From JALZOC01 sp035758845 (lineage in GTDB: Bacteria > Acidobacteriota > Vicinamibacteria > Vicinamibacterales > 2-12-FULL-66-21), in contig DASTVZ010000164.1 in NCBI GenBank assembly GCA_035758845.1, forward strand, positions 6,484 through 70,483: a stretch of DNA of 64,000 bases, in the 5' to 3' direction. A model generated the notes under the pieces. The model saw only the letters and a program-made list of their open reading frames with translations, ran no database searches and had not been told where the DNA came from. Every line of letters begins with the position of its first letter. Positions within the stretch are counted from its first letter, which is position 1. A program made the position numbers and the translations under genes. Below, piece by piece: positions 1 to 10,334 of the stretch.

Positions 1-1
1 T

Positions 2-1729
2 GGCACCGACGCATCCGGCACCCTGGCCCGCGGCAACGCCGGCAACGGTGTCCAGATCGTCAACGCGCAGCTCAACACTGTTGCCGCAAACCTTGTCTCC
101 GGAAACGGTGCCGAAGGGATCCGGATCGACGGATTCAGGTCGACCGGCAACATCATCCAAGGCAATTACGTCGGGACGAACGCATCCGGCGCCGCCGCTC
201 TCGGCAACAACAATAGCGGCATTTACCTCAGACGCGCTGGCCAGAACTCGATCGTTGGAAACGTGGTCTCGGGCAACACCGGCTTCGCAGGGATCGCCGT
301 CTGCGGGACGCCGGCGTTCTGCGGCGGCGGAGAACCGATCGAGCTCGAAGCTCCGCCGCTCTCGTCAGACGCGTCCAACAACGTCATAAGAGGCAACATC
401 GTAGGTTTGACTGCCGCGGGCACCGACCCGCTTCGCAATGCCGGATATGGCGTCAGCCTGGACGGAGCTCCAAATACAACGATTGGTGGTTCCGTGGCAG
501 GTGAGCCGAACATCATCTCGTCGAACGGACCGGCGGGTGTGATCATGTTCGGCGACGGTGCGAACGGGAACCTGGTGCGAGGAAACTACATCGGCACCGA
601 TATCACCGGCACGCTTGATCGTCATAACAACGGACCAGGCGTCCAGATTCCACAGGGCTCGGACAACATCATCAGTGGCACCGATGCCGGGCTCGCGCCG
701 AACGTGATCATGTTCAATCAGGGTCCCGGCATCCACGTCGGCGATGCCGGCTTGCGCAACAAGTTGCGCATCAACCGCATCGACCTCAACGATGACCTCG
801 GGATCAACCTCGGCCCGCTGGGGATCATGCCGAACGATCCCGGAGATACTGACGACGGCGCAAACGATGGGCAGAATTACCCGGTGCTGACCAGTGCGCA
901 GATCAGCGGCGGCACGGTCACGATTCAGGGAAGCCTGAACAGTACGGCGTTCGCCCGTTTCACCATCGACGTTTACGTGAGTCCGGCCTGCGACGCGAGC
1001 GGCAACGGCGAAGGCCGCCAGTTGATCGGATCGTTCCTCGCCGACACGAACAGCGATGGAAACGTCGCGTTCAGCCGCTCGCTCGAGACTTCACTCGTCA
1101 CAGGCGGACAGGCAGTGACGGCATTGGCCTCGGCGGGAGACTTCATCAATATTCCGGATGCCACCGGAAATACCTCGGAATTCTCGAATTGTGTCAGCGC
1201 AGTGTCCGGCGGCGACTCGGTCAATGATCCTTCCGGCGATTCCGCACCGAGCAGCGTTACGCCAAGCCCTGACCTCGTATCGACTACGGTCCTCAACACC
1301 GGCGCTGCACTGGTATTTCAGGTGCGATTCGCCGCTGGTACGTTCGACCCAGTAACGACCGAGGCGCAGCTCCTGCTCGATACCGATCAAGCTGCGGCGA
1401 CGGGACACCCGGGAATTGATTCAGGCTGCCTCGCGGATGCGGCGCAAATCGGTTCGGAGTTCATCGTCAATGCGACCATCGACGGCGGTGCGATCCTGCA
1501 GTATCTCGGACAATGTAACCAGTTCGGATTCTTGTCAGACGTAGGCGTGACCATCGTCGCGGACGGATACGACATTACGGTCCCGCTGGCGACGCTTAAC
1601 GATGATGGCTTGTTGAACTACAAGGTCGTCACATTCGTGCCGGGCTCGGGCGTGTTGGATGTGATGCCCAACGTCGGGCTGCCGGCCGGATCGACAGGTG
1701 GTGGCGGCGGCGTGATCATTCCCGATTAG
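2..1729 (+). CDS. Secreted parallel beta-helix protein, C-terminal part (5' end outside window)
   Basis: The frame is already open at the window edge, so 575 residues of a longer protein remain. The visible part begins in a right-handed parallel beta-helix made of irregular 20-25 residue coils, with recurring phrases such as NxVSGN, GTxxxG and NNNSGIYLRRA, continuing to about residue 270. A region with VYVSPACDASGNGEGR follows, then a C-terminal domain containing TFDPVTTEAQLLLDTDQ and a tail STGGGGGVIIPD. The same order and many of the same phrases occur in the C-terminal third of the next gene, so the two are paralogues. The role is unknown; such proteins are usually exported and act at the surface or on carbohydrate. 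The product must have an N-terminal portion upstream that cannot be seen. Confidence 0.8.
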   Translation, partial: GTDASGTLARGNAGNGVQIVNAQLNTVAANLVSGNGAEGIRIDGFRSTGNIIQGNYVGTNASGAAALGNNNSGIYLRRAGQNSIVGNVVSGNTGFAGIAVCGTPAFCGGGEPIELEAPPLSSDASNNVIRGNIVGLTAAGTDPLRNAGYGVSLDGAPNTTIGGSVAGEPNIISSNGPAGVIMFGDGANGNLVRGNYIGTDITGTLDRHNNGPGVQIPQGSDNIISGTDAGLAPNVIMFNQGPGIHVGDAGLRNKLRINRIDLNDDLGINLGPLGIMPNDPGDTDDGANDGQNYPVLTSAQISGGTVTIQGSLNSTAFARFTIDVYVSPACDASGNGEGRQLIGSFLADTNSDGNVAFSRSLETSLVTGGQAVTALASAGDFINIPDATGNTSEFSNCVSAVSGGDSVNDPSGDSAPSSVTPSPDLVSTTVLNTGAALVFQVRFAAGTFDPVTTEAQLLLDTDQAAATGHPGIDSGCLADAAQIGSEFIVNATIDGGAILQYLGQCNQFGFLSDVGVTIVADGYDITVPLATLNDDGLLNYKVVTFVPGSGVLDVMPNVGLPAGSTGGGGGVIIPD

Positions 1730-2215
1730 CGCCGCACGTAGCGGCGGTGGTTGCAGCACGCCGTTATGCCACGAGAGACATGGCGACGGGCACGGGCGAT
1801 TAGCCTGTGCTCTTCTTTGCTCGACGGAAACGCTCCGCGCGACATTTGATCTTCATCTCCGAGTACCTTCGCTTGGTACCAACGCACTGGTCACACATCA
1901 ATATGGCGCCAATCGCTACGGCAGGACGAGTACGCCGCCGCCTCGCGTGAATTGCTGAGCTTCTCGACTGTGGCACTCCGCAGTTTCTCTGCCCGCCGCT
2001 CGAGAATTTAACCGTCTGAATCACAAAAGAATCCGTTCGGGTAACTCGATCCCTCATATAATCGCCGCTCTCAAATCGAAGGTCGTCCGGCGTAACGAGT
2101 TTCCGGGGGGTCCCCAATGGCTCTCAGTTCCAGCAGCTGCGCTGAACGGTGGCGCGGCGTCGCACTCCGCGTCGGTACGCGCTGTCTCCCTCCTCGGCCC
2201 TGAAGGACCACACCA
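1730..2215. other. 486-bp intergenic region with relic of kinase 3' end
   Basis: No convincing gene is present. Positions 1782-1833 resemble the plus-strand copy of the 3' end of the kinase gene at 7361-7421: an 11-base match (ggcgacgggca) at 1782 and a 21-base match with two mismatches at 1813. The spacing between the two blocks differs by 9 bases, which is three codons. The layout (beta-helix gene stop, then kinase 3' end in reverse) is the same as at 7330-7421. I read this as a decayed tail left by a segmental duplication. A TATAAT hexamer at 2057-2062 could be the -10 box for the next gene. Confidence 0.5.
2057..2062 (+). promoter_or_regulatory. Candidate -10 box for the large beta-helix gene
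   Basis: A perfect TATAAT lies about 155 bases before the ATG at 2216. No good -35 hexamer is present at the usual spacing (only a TTCGGG-like stretch), so this is a weak call. Confidence 0.25.
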
Positions 2216-5200
2216 ATGCGAAAAATCCTTTTGCTCGCTCTCTGTCTTGTTGCCTCGGTTACGGTGCGCGGGCAGCTTCCAGGACAAAACGTGAACATGG
2301 TGACAGGGAAGACATTTCCCGGCGGCGATCCGTGGCTGCAAAAGCAGAACGAGCCATCGGGCGCGGTGTCCACAGTTAATCCGTGCCATATCCTTGCGGG
2401 CGCGAACGACTACCGCGCGGTGAACGTCGCAGGGCTGCCTGCGGACAAAGAAATCGGCGACGCCTGGGTCGGATGGTACACATCGATCAACTGTGGACAG
2501 ACGTGGTACAGCACGCTCGTGCCTGGTTATCTGCAGGACACCAGCGCGGCGGGAAAGAGTTCCCCGGCCTACGGCTTGACGACTGCCGGGGATTCAACCG
2601 TACGCGCGGGGCGGGCAGGCTTCTTTGGGTTCAGCTTCATGGCCTATAACCGCGGCACGAACTACGGCAAGCTGTTGCTTGCCAGGTTCCTCGATCGAAA
2701 CACCAGGGAAGCGGTCACCAAGCCGGAAACAGCCATCTCTTATGTCGACACGATCGCGTGGGACACCGGTGCGATGGGTCAGCTCATCGACAAGCCTTTC
2801 ATGATCGTGACGCCGGGCACGGGAACGTGCACGCTGCTTGGCAAAGTCATTCCTGCCACTACGGTTCACATGGCGTGGACGGTTTTCGTCGGGAACAGCG
2901 ATACCAACATCCGAACGAAGGTGTACTACGCACGCTCCAGCAACTGCGGTGCGACGCTGGATGGCCCGGCCACCAAGTTGAGCGAGACCTATGCGGTGAC
3001 ACAAAGCGCCAACATTGTTTCTGCGGCAAACGGCGCGCTCTACGTTGTGTGGAGACAATTCTCGACCACGAAGGGCGATCCCAATCAGATTCTGATCGCG
3101 AAGTCGGTCGACGGCGGCAAGAGTTTCACCAAGGGGACACCTCTCCCCATTGCGTCGTTCCTTCCTGCCGATCAGGGAACATCGTCAAAGACGTTCCGCA
3201 CCAACACCTTTCCTGCGTCAGCAACCGATCGATGGGGCCGGCTGTATGTCGCACTATCGATCCGAGGATTCGCTCAGGATCCTGTCCAGGCACGCGTCGT
3301 TGTCATGAGCACGATGGACGGCCTGGTCTGGACCATGCCGCAAGCGATCGAGAATGGAGACTCAGCCTATCCGGGCCACCAGATCATGCCGGCGATCACG
3401 TCTGCCGGCGGCAATTTGAATGTCGTCTGGCTAGACTTCCGCGATGACATATCCGGCCATCACGACCAGTTCATCAAGGAGATCTATCCGATTCGACACT
3501 CGATGGACGTCAGAGGCGCGCAAGCGAAGCTGCAAGAAAACGGGAATCTCAGCTGGAACAGTTACGGCATCCTGCAGGAAATGCGGCCGGCGCCAACAGT
3601 CCGCCGTATTTCGCGCTACATCACCGGCGATTACACCAATGAGTCCGATCCGTTTCAAAACCCGCTTCAGCTGCAGTGGAACCGTCCCAATCTGAAGCTG
3701 TATGCGGGTGGCACCCGGCCATTCATCGGCGACTTCATCGACGTGGCCGGACTCGATTATCTGGTTCAGGAAGCGCAAGCAAGTTTGAGCACGCAAACCA
3801 CGACGACCCAGGCGGCGCAAACGACGACATGGGTTCTCAACGACGGGTCGAACCCGGCGCTTGCGACGACCGCCGCGCAGACGTTTTATGCGTTCTGGAC
3901 CGACAATCGGGACGCCAAGGTCAGCAGCTTCCCGGCTGAACCCAATTCCTCGGACGAGACCGTCGAAGGCAGTGCGCTTCCCTACGTCGCACCGGGAACG
4001 GCCGCGTGTGCGGCGGCCGGCCCTAATCCCCCGACTAAGAGCCGCAACGCGAACGTCTATTCGTCTCGGATTACCCCCGGCGTCTTCGTCGCCGCTCCCA
4101 CAAACTCAAAACCCTCGATCAACTCGCGCGGCAGGATTCAACGCGCATTTCCGGTTCTCGTGCAGAACCGCACGAACCAGGATCGAAGGTTCAGGATCAC
4201 CATCGCGAATCAGCCGCCTGACTTCGGTTCGACAGGCGTGGCTTCGCTTACCCAGATTCCTTCGCCAATCCCATCACCGCTGCCGGCCCCGATCGTATCG
4301 GCAGAGGTCATCATTCCCGCGAACTCCGGCGTTTCTCGCACGGTCTACGTTGTATCGAGCGTGAAGTTTCCGCGCATCCGGGTAAACGTCGACGAACTCG
4401 GGGTTGCGCAACCGCTGACCGGCTCGACCATCCTGAACCTCGACAACCAGAACGCAGATATTGAGAACGCGGACATCGAAAACGCCGACCCGCAGAACGC
4501 TGACATCGAGAACAACGAAATTCACAACGCCGATATCGAGAATGCCGACATCGAGAACGCCGATATCGAGAACGCGGATATCGAAAACGCGGATATCGAG
4601 AACGCCGACATTGAAAACGCGGACATCGAGAATGCGGATATCGAGAACGCCGATATCGAGAACGCGGACATCGAGAATGCGGACATCGAGAACGCGGATA
4701 TCGAGAACGCCGACATCGAGAACGGAGCGATCTCCGATTATTCGGTGGACCTGGAGAACCATGGCAATACGTCGACGACCTACCAGGTCAAGGTATCGGT
4801 CAACGGAGATACCTCGCCATATCTCTTCCAACTGATCGGCCGGCGCGTTTATAAGACCCCGACGGCGGTTGGCTGCGAGCTGAGAGACGCAGGAACGAAC
4901 CAGATTCTCTTCAAGGTCAACCTCGATCCAACGGACCTGGCCCCGGGCCCGGTGCCAAATCCCCTCGACCCGTCCACGAAGAATGCAACCGTGCTGGTCG
5001 CGCCTGGGGAGCACATCAAGGTCACGCTCCGCGCCGTCGACAAGGACGCGCTGACCGGCGCAACCGCGCCGCCCAACGATGGAATTCAGCCCTTCTGCCC
5101 GCTGCTGTCGCCGATATGCCCGGTCGTCACCAACGAGGTCACGGTGACCGTTGCCTCGGTCTCCTCAAACACTGGGGACAACACACCGCCTGTGACCACA

Positions 5201-7330
5201 TTCCCGTCGACGCCTCCGGTGCCGTTCACGCTGGTCGTGACCAACACCAATGACAGCGGCCCGGGATCGCTGCGGCAGGCGATCATCACGGCGAACAATC
5301 ACATCGGCTTCGCCGACACCATTTCATTCAACATCCGCGGCACCGGTGTACACACGATTACGCCGCTGTCTCCGCTGCCGGCGCTCGCTGAACCCGCCAT
5401 CATCGCTGGCACGACGCAGCCCGGTTACACAGGTTCTCCGCTCATTGAGTTGGATGGCACGAACGCCGGAACGGGGGCTGTAGGTCTCGTTCTGACGGGC
5501 GGCAGCACCACTGGCAGCGCAGTCTTCGGGCTGGCGATCAATCGCTTCGCCGGAAACGGGATCACGCTGACGGGTAATTTCAACGTGGTGCAAGCGAATC
5601 ACATCGGCACAGATGCGGCCGGCGTCATCGATCTCGGCAATCTTGGAAACGGGATTCAGATCATCGACGGCGCGAACAATCGAGTCGGAGGCCCGCAGCC
5701 GGCAGTCAGAAACATCGTCTCGGGCAATCAGGGTGAGGGCATCCGAATTGACGGTGTGCTGTCGACCGGCAACATCATTCAGGGGAACTTCGTTGGCACG
5801 AATGCGGCTGGGACCGGTGCTCTCGGCAATAACAACAGTGGCATCTATATCCGGAGAGCGCCTGGTAATTCGGTGATCGGAAATGTCGTATCAGGGAACA
5901 CCGGATTTGCCGGAATCGCGATCTGCGCAAACGCGACTGGCTGTGGCGGTGGCTTTGACACGGGCAATCCCGCTGATGGTGCTGGCAACATCATTCAGGG
6001 CAATCTCGTCGGCACCAACGCGCTCGGCACGGCCCCGATTGGCAACGCGCAGCGGGGCGTAAGCATTGACGGCGCACCGAATACGCTCGTCGGTGGCCCG
6101 CTTGCTTCGCACCGGAACGTCATCTCGGCAACGGTCAACGGTCCTGGTGTCGTGCAGTTCAACCCCGGTGCGGATGGGAACCTGATTCGCAACAACTACA
6201 TCGGCACTGACGCGAGCGGCACGTGCACAGTCATCGAGGAGTTTGGCTGCCTCTTCGCCAACAACGGACCGGGGGTGGAACTCGCGAGTGGCACGAATAC
6301 CGTCGTCAGCGGCAGAGATGACGATAGCACCGCACCGAACGTCATCATGTTCAACAGAGGCGACGGGATTCTGGTGAGCGGCGGAACGTCGCATAAGCTG
6401 CGGGTCAATCGGTTCGACTTGAATGACGGACTCGGAATTGCCGACAACACTGATGGCACGGGCGGACTGCCGAGTGCGCCCACGCTCACGCTCGCATCGC
6501 TCGCCAATGGTGTCGTGAACGTTCAAGGCACGGTCGCACGTTCGTTCGATCAGACGCTTACCGTCGATCTCTATGCCAGCAATGCATGCGATCCCAGTGG
6601 CTTCGGCGAAGGCCGGCAGTGGTTCGGCGCGTTCACCGTTGCGTCTGGCGAGGGTCTCGCGTCGTTCAATATGCCCTTCGGCGGCAACGTCGTCGTTCCC
6701 GGCCAGGTTGTGACGGCGCTCGCGACGTTTGGCGACCAGACAGTGCCTGGCGGCGTCAACGGGAGCACGTCGGAATTCTCAAATTGTGAGACGGCTGGGA
6801 CATTCCTGGCGACCCTCAGTGATCCCGCCGGCGATGCCACTCCGAACGCAAACGGCGTAAGTCCTGACTTGGTTGAGACCAAGGTGATCCAGGCCGGAAC
6901 GGATTTGATTTTCGAGGTTCGCTTCGAGCCTGGCACGTTCGATCCGGCGACGACACGTGCGTCCCTCGTGCTTGATACCGACCAGAACGCTGCCACCGGG
7001 CATCCTGGCGTGGATGCGAGCTGCGCCAACGATGCCGCGCTCCTCGGGCTCGAGTACCAGGTGGACGCACCCAGCGGGCAGGTGTATCACTACAGCGGCT
7101 GCCGGACCTTCACCTTGGGAGGAGTCGGCGCTGTAACCACCGCAGCCAATGGTTTCGATATACGAATCGGACTGGCGCTTCTGGGCGGCGATGATGGCGT
7201 CTTGAATTTCAAAGTGTTGACCCAGCGGCAGATCTCACCGGGCGGAAGCACCGGAATTCTTGACTACATGTCAAACATCGGTTCGGCAGTCGGATCGACA
7301 GGTGGAGGTGGCGGGGTTATCTTCAACTAG
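2216..7330 (+). CDS. Giant secreted sialidase-like / pentapeptide-repeat / beta-helix protein
   Basis: The 1704-residue protein starts with a signal peptide (MRKILLLALCLVASVTVRG). Residues about 30-500 resemble sialidase/BNR-type propeller proteins; SVDGGKSFT near residue 298 is a typical Asp-box. Residues 746-835 are 18 uninterrupted five-residue units, mostly NADIE, fitting the A(D/N)LXX pentapeptide pattern with Ile for Leu. At about residue 1010 NTNDSGPGSLRQAI marks the start of a right-handed beta-helix reaching about residue 1450. The last 200 residues contain DPAGDATPN, LDTDQNAATGHPG and end in STGGGGGVIFN, matching the preceding gene. It is predicted to be exported; the ligand or substrate is unknown. 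No sorting anchor is obvious. Confidence 0.85.
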   Translation: MRKILLLALCLVASVTVRGQLPGQNVNMVTGKTFPGGDPWLQKQNEPSGAVSTVNPCHILAGANDYRAVNVAGLPADKEIGDAWVGWYTSINCGQTWYSTLVPGYLQDTSAAGKSSPAYGLTTAGDSTVRAGRAGFFGFSFMAYNRGTNYGKLLLARFLDRNTREAVTKPETAISYVDTIAWDTGAMGQLIDKPFMIVTPGTGTCTLLGKVIPATTVHMAWTVFVGNSDTNIRTKVYYARSSNCGATLDGPATKLSETYAVTQSANIVSAANGALYVVWRQFSTTKGDPNQILIAKSVDGGKSFTKGTPLPIASFLPADQGTSSKTFRTNTFPASATDRWGRLYVALSIRGFAQDPVQARVVVMSTMDGLVWTMPQAIENGDSAYPGHQIMPAITSAGGNLNVVWLDFRDDISGHHDQFIKEIYPIRHSMDVRGAQAKLQENGNLSWNSYGILQEMRPAPTVRRISRYITGDYTNESDPFQNPLQLQWNRPNLKLYAGGTRPFIGDFIDVAGLDYLVQEAQASLSTQTTTTQAAQTTTWVLNDGSNPALATTAAQTFYAFWTDNRDAKVSSFPAEPNSSDETVEGSALPYVAPGTAACAAAGPNPPTKSRNANVYSSRITPGVFVAAPTNSKPSINSRGRIQRAFPVLVQNRTNQDRRFRITIANQPPDFGSTGVASLTQIPSPIPSPLPAPIVSAEVIIPANSGVSRTVYVVSSVKFPRIRVNVDELGVAQPLTGSTILNLDNQNADIENADIENADPQNADIENNEIHNADIENADIENADIENADIENADIENADIENADIENADIENADIENADIENADIENADIENADIENGAISDYSVDLENHGNTSTTYQVKVSVNGDTSPYLFQLIGRRVYKTPTAVGCELRDAGTNQILFKVNLDPTDLAPGPVPNPLDPSTKNATVLVAPGEHIKVTLRAVDKDALTGATAPPNDGIQPFCPLLSPICPVVTNEVTVTVASVSSNTGDNTPPVTTFPSTPPVPFTLVVTNTNDSGPGSLRQAIITANNHIGFADTISFNIRGTGVHTITPLSPLPALAEPAIIAGTTQPGYTGSPLIELDGTNAGTGAVGLVLTGGSTTGSAVFGLAINRFAGNGITLTGNFNVVQANHIGTDAAGVIDLGNLGNGIQIIDGANNRVGGPQPAVRNIVSGNQGEGIRIDGVLSTGNIIQGNFVGTNAAGTGALGNNNSGIYIRRAPGNSVIGNVVSGNTGFAGIAICANATGCGGGFDTGNPADGAGNIIQGNLVGTNALGTAPIGNAQRGVSIDGAPNTLVGGPLASHRNVISATVNGPGVVQFNPGADGNLIRNNYIGTDASGTCTVIEEFGCLFANNGPGVELASGTNTVVSGRDDDSTAPNVIMFNRGDGILVSGGTSHKLRVNRFDLNDGLGIADNTDGTGGLPSAPTLTLASLANGVVNVQGTVARSFDQTLTVDLYASNACDPSGFGEGRQWFGAFTVASGEGLASFNMPFGGNVVVPGQVVTALATFGDQTVPGGVNGSTSEFSNCETAGTFLATLSDPAGDATPNANGVSPDLVETKVIQAGTDLIFEVRFEPGTFDPATTRASLVLDTDQNAATGHPGVDASCANDAALLGLEYQVDAPSGQVYHYSGCRTFTLGGVGAVTTAANGFDIRIGLALLGGDDGVLNFKVLTQRQISPGGSTGILDYMSNIGSAVGSTGGGGGVIFN
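4451..4720 (+). repeat. 18 x 15-bp in-frame repeat encoding pentapeptide (NADIE) units
   Basis: Eighteen contiguous 15-base units, the last thirteen all encoding NADIE and the first five slightly diverged (including NADPQ and NNEIH). Codons vary between units (gcc/gcg for Ala, gat/gac for Asp, ata-type Ile absent, gag/gaa for Glu), so protein sequence is conserved while DNA is not. The block keeps several other frames open, which creates spurious antisense frames. Confidence 0.95.
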
Positions 7331-7340
7331 CCGCCGAGGT

Positions 7341-10334
7341 TCACTTCAGCGCAGCCATACGGCGACGGGCATCGGCCACCAGCCCCTGCTCGTCGCCTTT
7401 TTCTTTGATCGACAGAAACGCCTTGTACGAAGCAGCCGCAGCGGAACTCTTCTGCTCTTCCTGCGCACGCGCCATGTAATAGCGTGTCGTCGCGAGCAGG
7501 CGATAGGTTGGAATGTCGTCGAGGAGGACGGTCGTGGCTTCCCCTTTTCGCGTCATGCAGGCATCGAATTCAGTCTGCGCATCTGGAAAGTAATTCGCCA
7601 TCAAATATGCGCGGCCGAGGCCGTCCCGTCCTAACCACGTGTCCAGAATCTTTTGCGCCGCGTTGAAGTTGCCGACCGCCGAGCGCGCCGCGTTTCGCTG
7701 GAGATCTGCTTCACCAGCGAGCAACTTCGCGTACAGTTGCGACATCTGATCGAGTTGTTGGTCCAGTTGGGCCGCCAGCGCGTCGCCGCGTTCGGGCTTC
7801 CCTGCCCTGATCAGCACTCGCCCGGCAAACAGCGCAATGCTTGGAAGGCTGCTGTGTTTCAGTGCCTCCTCGGCGAGTTTGATCGCGTCTGCGTCGCGCC
7901 CCTGCAGTTCGCGCACTTCGGCCAGCGTCGCGGTCAAACGTGCCGTCGTCAACGGCGGCCGGCCTTCTGCTGGCTTCGCGAGGGCGTCCTCGAGAATCTT
8001 CGACGCGTCCGTCAGCCGCCCCTCATAAAGCGCAAGATCGGCTCGGCCATGCACCACGAGATCGCGACCGATCGGTGAGACGTTCTGCAACTGCCCCCAC
8101 GTGGCATCAGCTTCTGCCGGACGCGCCGTGCCCAGCTGCGCCATCGCCGTGACGAAGTACGCTTTGACGTACGCATTGTTGAGCGTGGCGATGACGTTCT
8201 TGGCCTCTTTCTCGGCGGTCTCGAAATCGCCACCGTAGAGGGCAAACAGCGCCACATTCGTGCGCCGCAGCACGTTGGCCGGATAAATCACCGAGGCTTT
8301 ACGGCCGAGGTCCAACGCGCGCTTCATGTCGCGCTGGTTCGACGCGACGACTGCAAGATTCGAGAGCGCATTGCTGTCGGCGGGGAATTGCTTGACCAGC
8401 GATTCGTATTGCTCTCTCGACTTGTCGTTATCGCCAATTGCCGTGTAATAGCCGCCGCGGGTCCGGAACTTTTCGCGGTCCGTCATCCGATCGATCAGGT
8501 TCAGCGCCTGTTTGTAATATCGAATGGCATCGTCGCGGTTCCCCATCGCACTGGACACCGCGCCGAGACCGGCGTACGCACGGCCGAGTTGCTTGTCGAG
8601 CTCCAACGCTTTGTTGTAGCCGTCGAGCGCTTCTTTGAGTTTGCCCGCCGACTGGAGTTCCTGCGCCCGAACGTAGGCGGACGCCGCTTCGACGGATCCG
8701 GCAGTGAACGTTTCCGCGTCCTTGATCTGATCGGCGTTCGCCGATGCGTCACCCAGCCCGCGCCGAACCTTCGCCGCGAGCCGGCCAACGGCATTCAGCA
8801 CGTCGTTTCTATCGCTCGCGGTCGTGTCCCACGTCATCGTCGGCTTGCCATCGATCGGATCGACGATCTTCACTTTCAGGACGTACTTCGATCCGTCCGC
8901 GGAAATCGAACCGCTCACGATGCGCTTGATATCCTCACGCCGGGCGACGAGTCTCGCGTTGTTTTCGTCGAGCGGCGCGCTCGGATTGATTTGCTGCGAC
9001 ACTACTCTCAACGCATCACGCCTGGGATACGCCGTCACAAACGACGTCCCCTCGATCCCGACGCCGAGCGCCTGTTCGATCAAGCCGTCGAACAGCGGCT
9101 CGTTGGCCTGATTCTCAAAATTCGCGATCAGCACTGAGACCGGCTCCGGCTGCACGACCGGCGTCGCGCGCCCTCGTGTGTACCAGATCCACCACGCGCC
9201 CGAGGCGAGCACGGCGGTCAGAACCGCCGCAATCAAAAAGACTGTCGTTCTCGATGCCGTGACAGGATGCGCCGGCACCAACCGGTGTCCGTCGGGCGCG
9301 AGCGCCTCGAGGTCGGCGACCAGTTCCGCGGTCGTTTCGTATCGCGCCTTGGGATCCGACTGGAGACACTTCGAGATGATCCGATCCAGCGTTTCCGGAG
9401 TCTGTGAATCGATCGACCGGACCGATGGCGGCGCATGCTGCATCCGGCTCATCATCTCGGACATCGCGTTCTCGCGACGCGCGATCCGTTGACGACCGGT
9501 GAGGATGTCATAGAGCACGAGGCCGAACGAATAGATATCGGCACGGTGATCGACGGCTTGACCCTGCGCCTGCTCGGGCGCCATGTATTCGAGCGTTCCC
9601 ATCACGGCGCCGAGCGCCGTGGCGGTTCCCGTGCCGCCGACCGAACGAGAGATCCCGAAGTCCATGATCAATGCGTGGCCTTCGTCGCTGATCATGATGT
9701 TTTCAGGTTTCAGGTCGCGATGTACGACCCCGACTTCGTGCGCCGCCGCCAGTCCGGATGCGACTTCTTTCGCGATCGCGAGCGCGCGCGGTACGGCGAC
9801 CTTGCCGTCACGCTTCAGAATGTCCGCGAGGTTCTCCCCCTCGACAAACGGCATGGTCAAGTACTTGATGCCGTTCAGTTCCCCGAGGTCGTGAATGCGG
9901 ACGACGTGTTTGTGGGTGACTTGCCGCGCGAGCACAAGCTCGCGCTTGAAACGGCGCTCGACTTCACCGGCGGATCCAGGATCGAGCAGCACCTCGGGCC
10001 TGATCACTTTGAGCGCAACCGCGACACCAAGCTCGGCATCCCAGGCCTGGTACACAATCCCCATCCCGCCGGCCCCGAGAGCCTTGATGATGTGATAGCG
10101 GGTGCCAAAAGATTGACCGGAGTTGAGCGGACCCATTGAGAACGCTGGGCGCTCCCCACCTGCCCGGGTTTGCGGAACCTGGTCCGCCAGAACGGTTTCC
10201 GCGTTGGAAGCAGCCGGGGATGACATCGCGACAGCAGGCGTCAGCACGGTAACCGACGATGAATCCAAAGCTCCGCAATTACGGCAGCGGCCAGATGCCG
10301 ATACGAGCGTGCTCCCGCAGCGTGGACAGCCCAT
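7341..10334 (-). CDS. Serine/threonine protein kinase with zinc ribbon, membrane anchor and TPR-rich C-terminus
   Basis: The 997-residue protein begins with a zinc ribbon (CPRCG...CRNCG, residues 3-24). The kinase domain spans about residues 60-330 with glycine loop GAGGMGIVY, lysine in VALKVI, catalytic loop HRDLKPEN, DFGIS and APEQ, so it looks active. A single membrane segment near residue 365 (VFLIAAVLTAVLASGAWWIW) separates it from an extracytoplasmic region with a FENQ..EPLFDGLIEQAL segment and multiple TPR helices to the C-terminus. ATG at 10334 is preferred: GGAGG lies just upstream, and the Cys motif follows directly; TTG at 10358 is possible. It converges with the beta-helix gene, 10 bases apart. 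Substrates are unknown; the beta-helix genes are neighbours only. Confidence 0.92.
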   Translation of the reverse strand: MGCPRCGSTLVSASGRCRNCGALDSSSVTVLTPAVAMSSPAASNAETVLADQVPQTRAGGERPAFSMGPLNSGQSFGTRYHIIKALGAGGMGIVYQAWDAELGVAVALKVIRPEVLLDPGSAGEVERRFKRELVLARQVTHKHVVRIHDLGELNGIKYLTMPFVEGENLADILKRDGKVAVPRALAIAKEVASGLAAAHEVGVVHRDLKPENIMISDEGHALIMDFGISRSVGGTGTATALGAVMGTLEYMAPEQAQGQAVDHRADIYSFGLVLYDILTGRQRIARRENAMSEMMSRMQHAPPSVRSIDSQTPETLDRIISKCLQSDPKARYETTAELVADLEALAPDGHRLVPAHPVTASRTTVFLIAAVLTAVLASGAWWIWYTRGRATPVVQPEPVSVLIANFENQANEPLFDGLIEQALGVGIEGTSFVTAYPRRDALRVVSQQINPSAPLDENNARLVARREDIKRIVSGSISADGSKYVLKVKIVDPIDGKPTMTWDTTASDRNDVLNAVGRLAAKVRRGLGDASANADQIKDAETFTAGSVEAASAYVRAQELQSAGKLKEALDGYNKALELDKQLGRAYAGLGAVSSAMGNRDDAIRYYKQALNLIDRMTDREKFRTRGGYYTAIGDNDKSREQYESLVKQFPADSNALSNLAVVASNQRDMKRALDLGRKASVIYPANVLRRTNVALFALYGGDFETAEKEAKNVIATLNNAYVKAYFVTAMAQLGTARPAEADATWGQLQNVSPIGRDLVVHGRADLALYEGRLTDASKILEDALAKPAEGRPPLTTARLTATLAEVRELQGRDADAIKLAEEALKHSSLPSIALFAGRVLIRAGKPERGDALAAQLDQQLDQMSQLYAKLLAGEADLQRNAARSAVGNFNAAQKILDTWLGRDGLGRAYLMANYFPDAQTEFDACMTRKGEATTVLLDDIPTYRLLATTRYYMARAQEEQKSSAAAASYKAFLSIKEKGDEQGLVADARRRMAALK

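Noticed and set aside
4274..5014. Long antisense frame opposite the pentapeptide block (and a second one repeating SAFSI/SAFSM)
   Set aside because: It is open only because the 15-base repeat keeps all frames free of stops; the sense protein has the signal peptide and domain structure.
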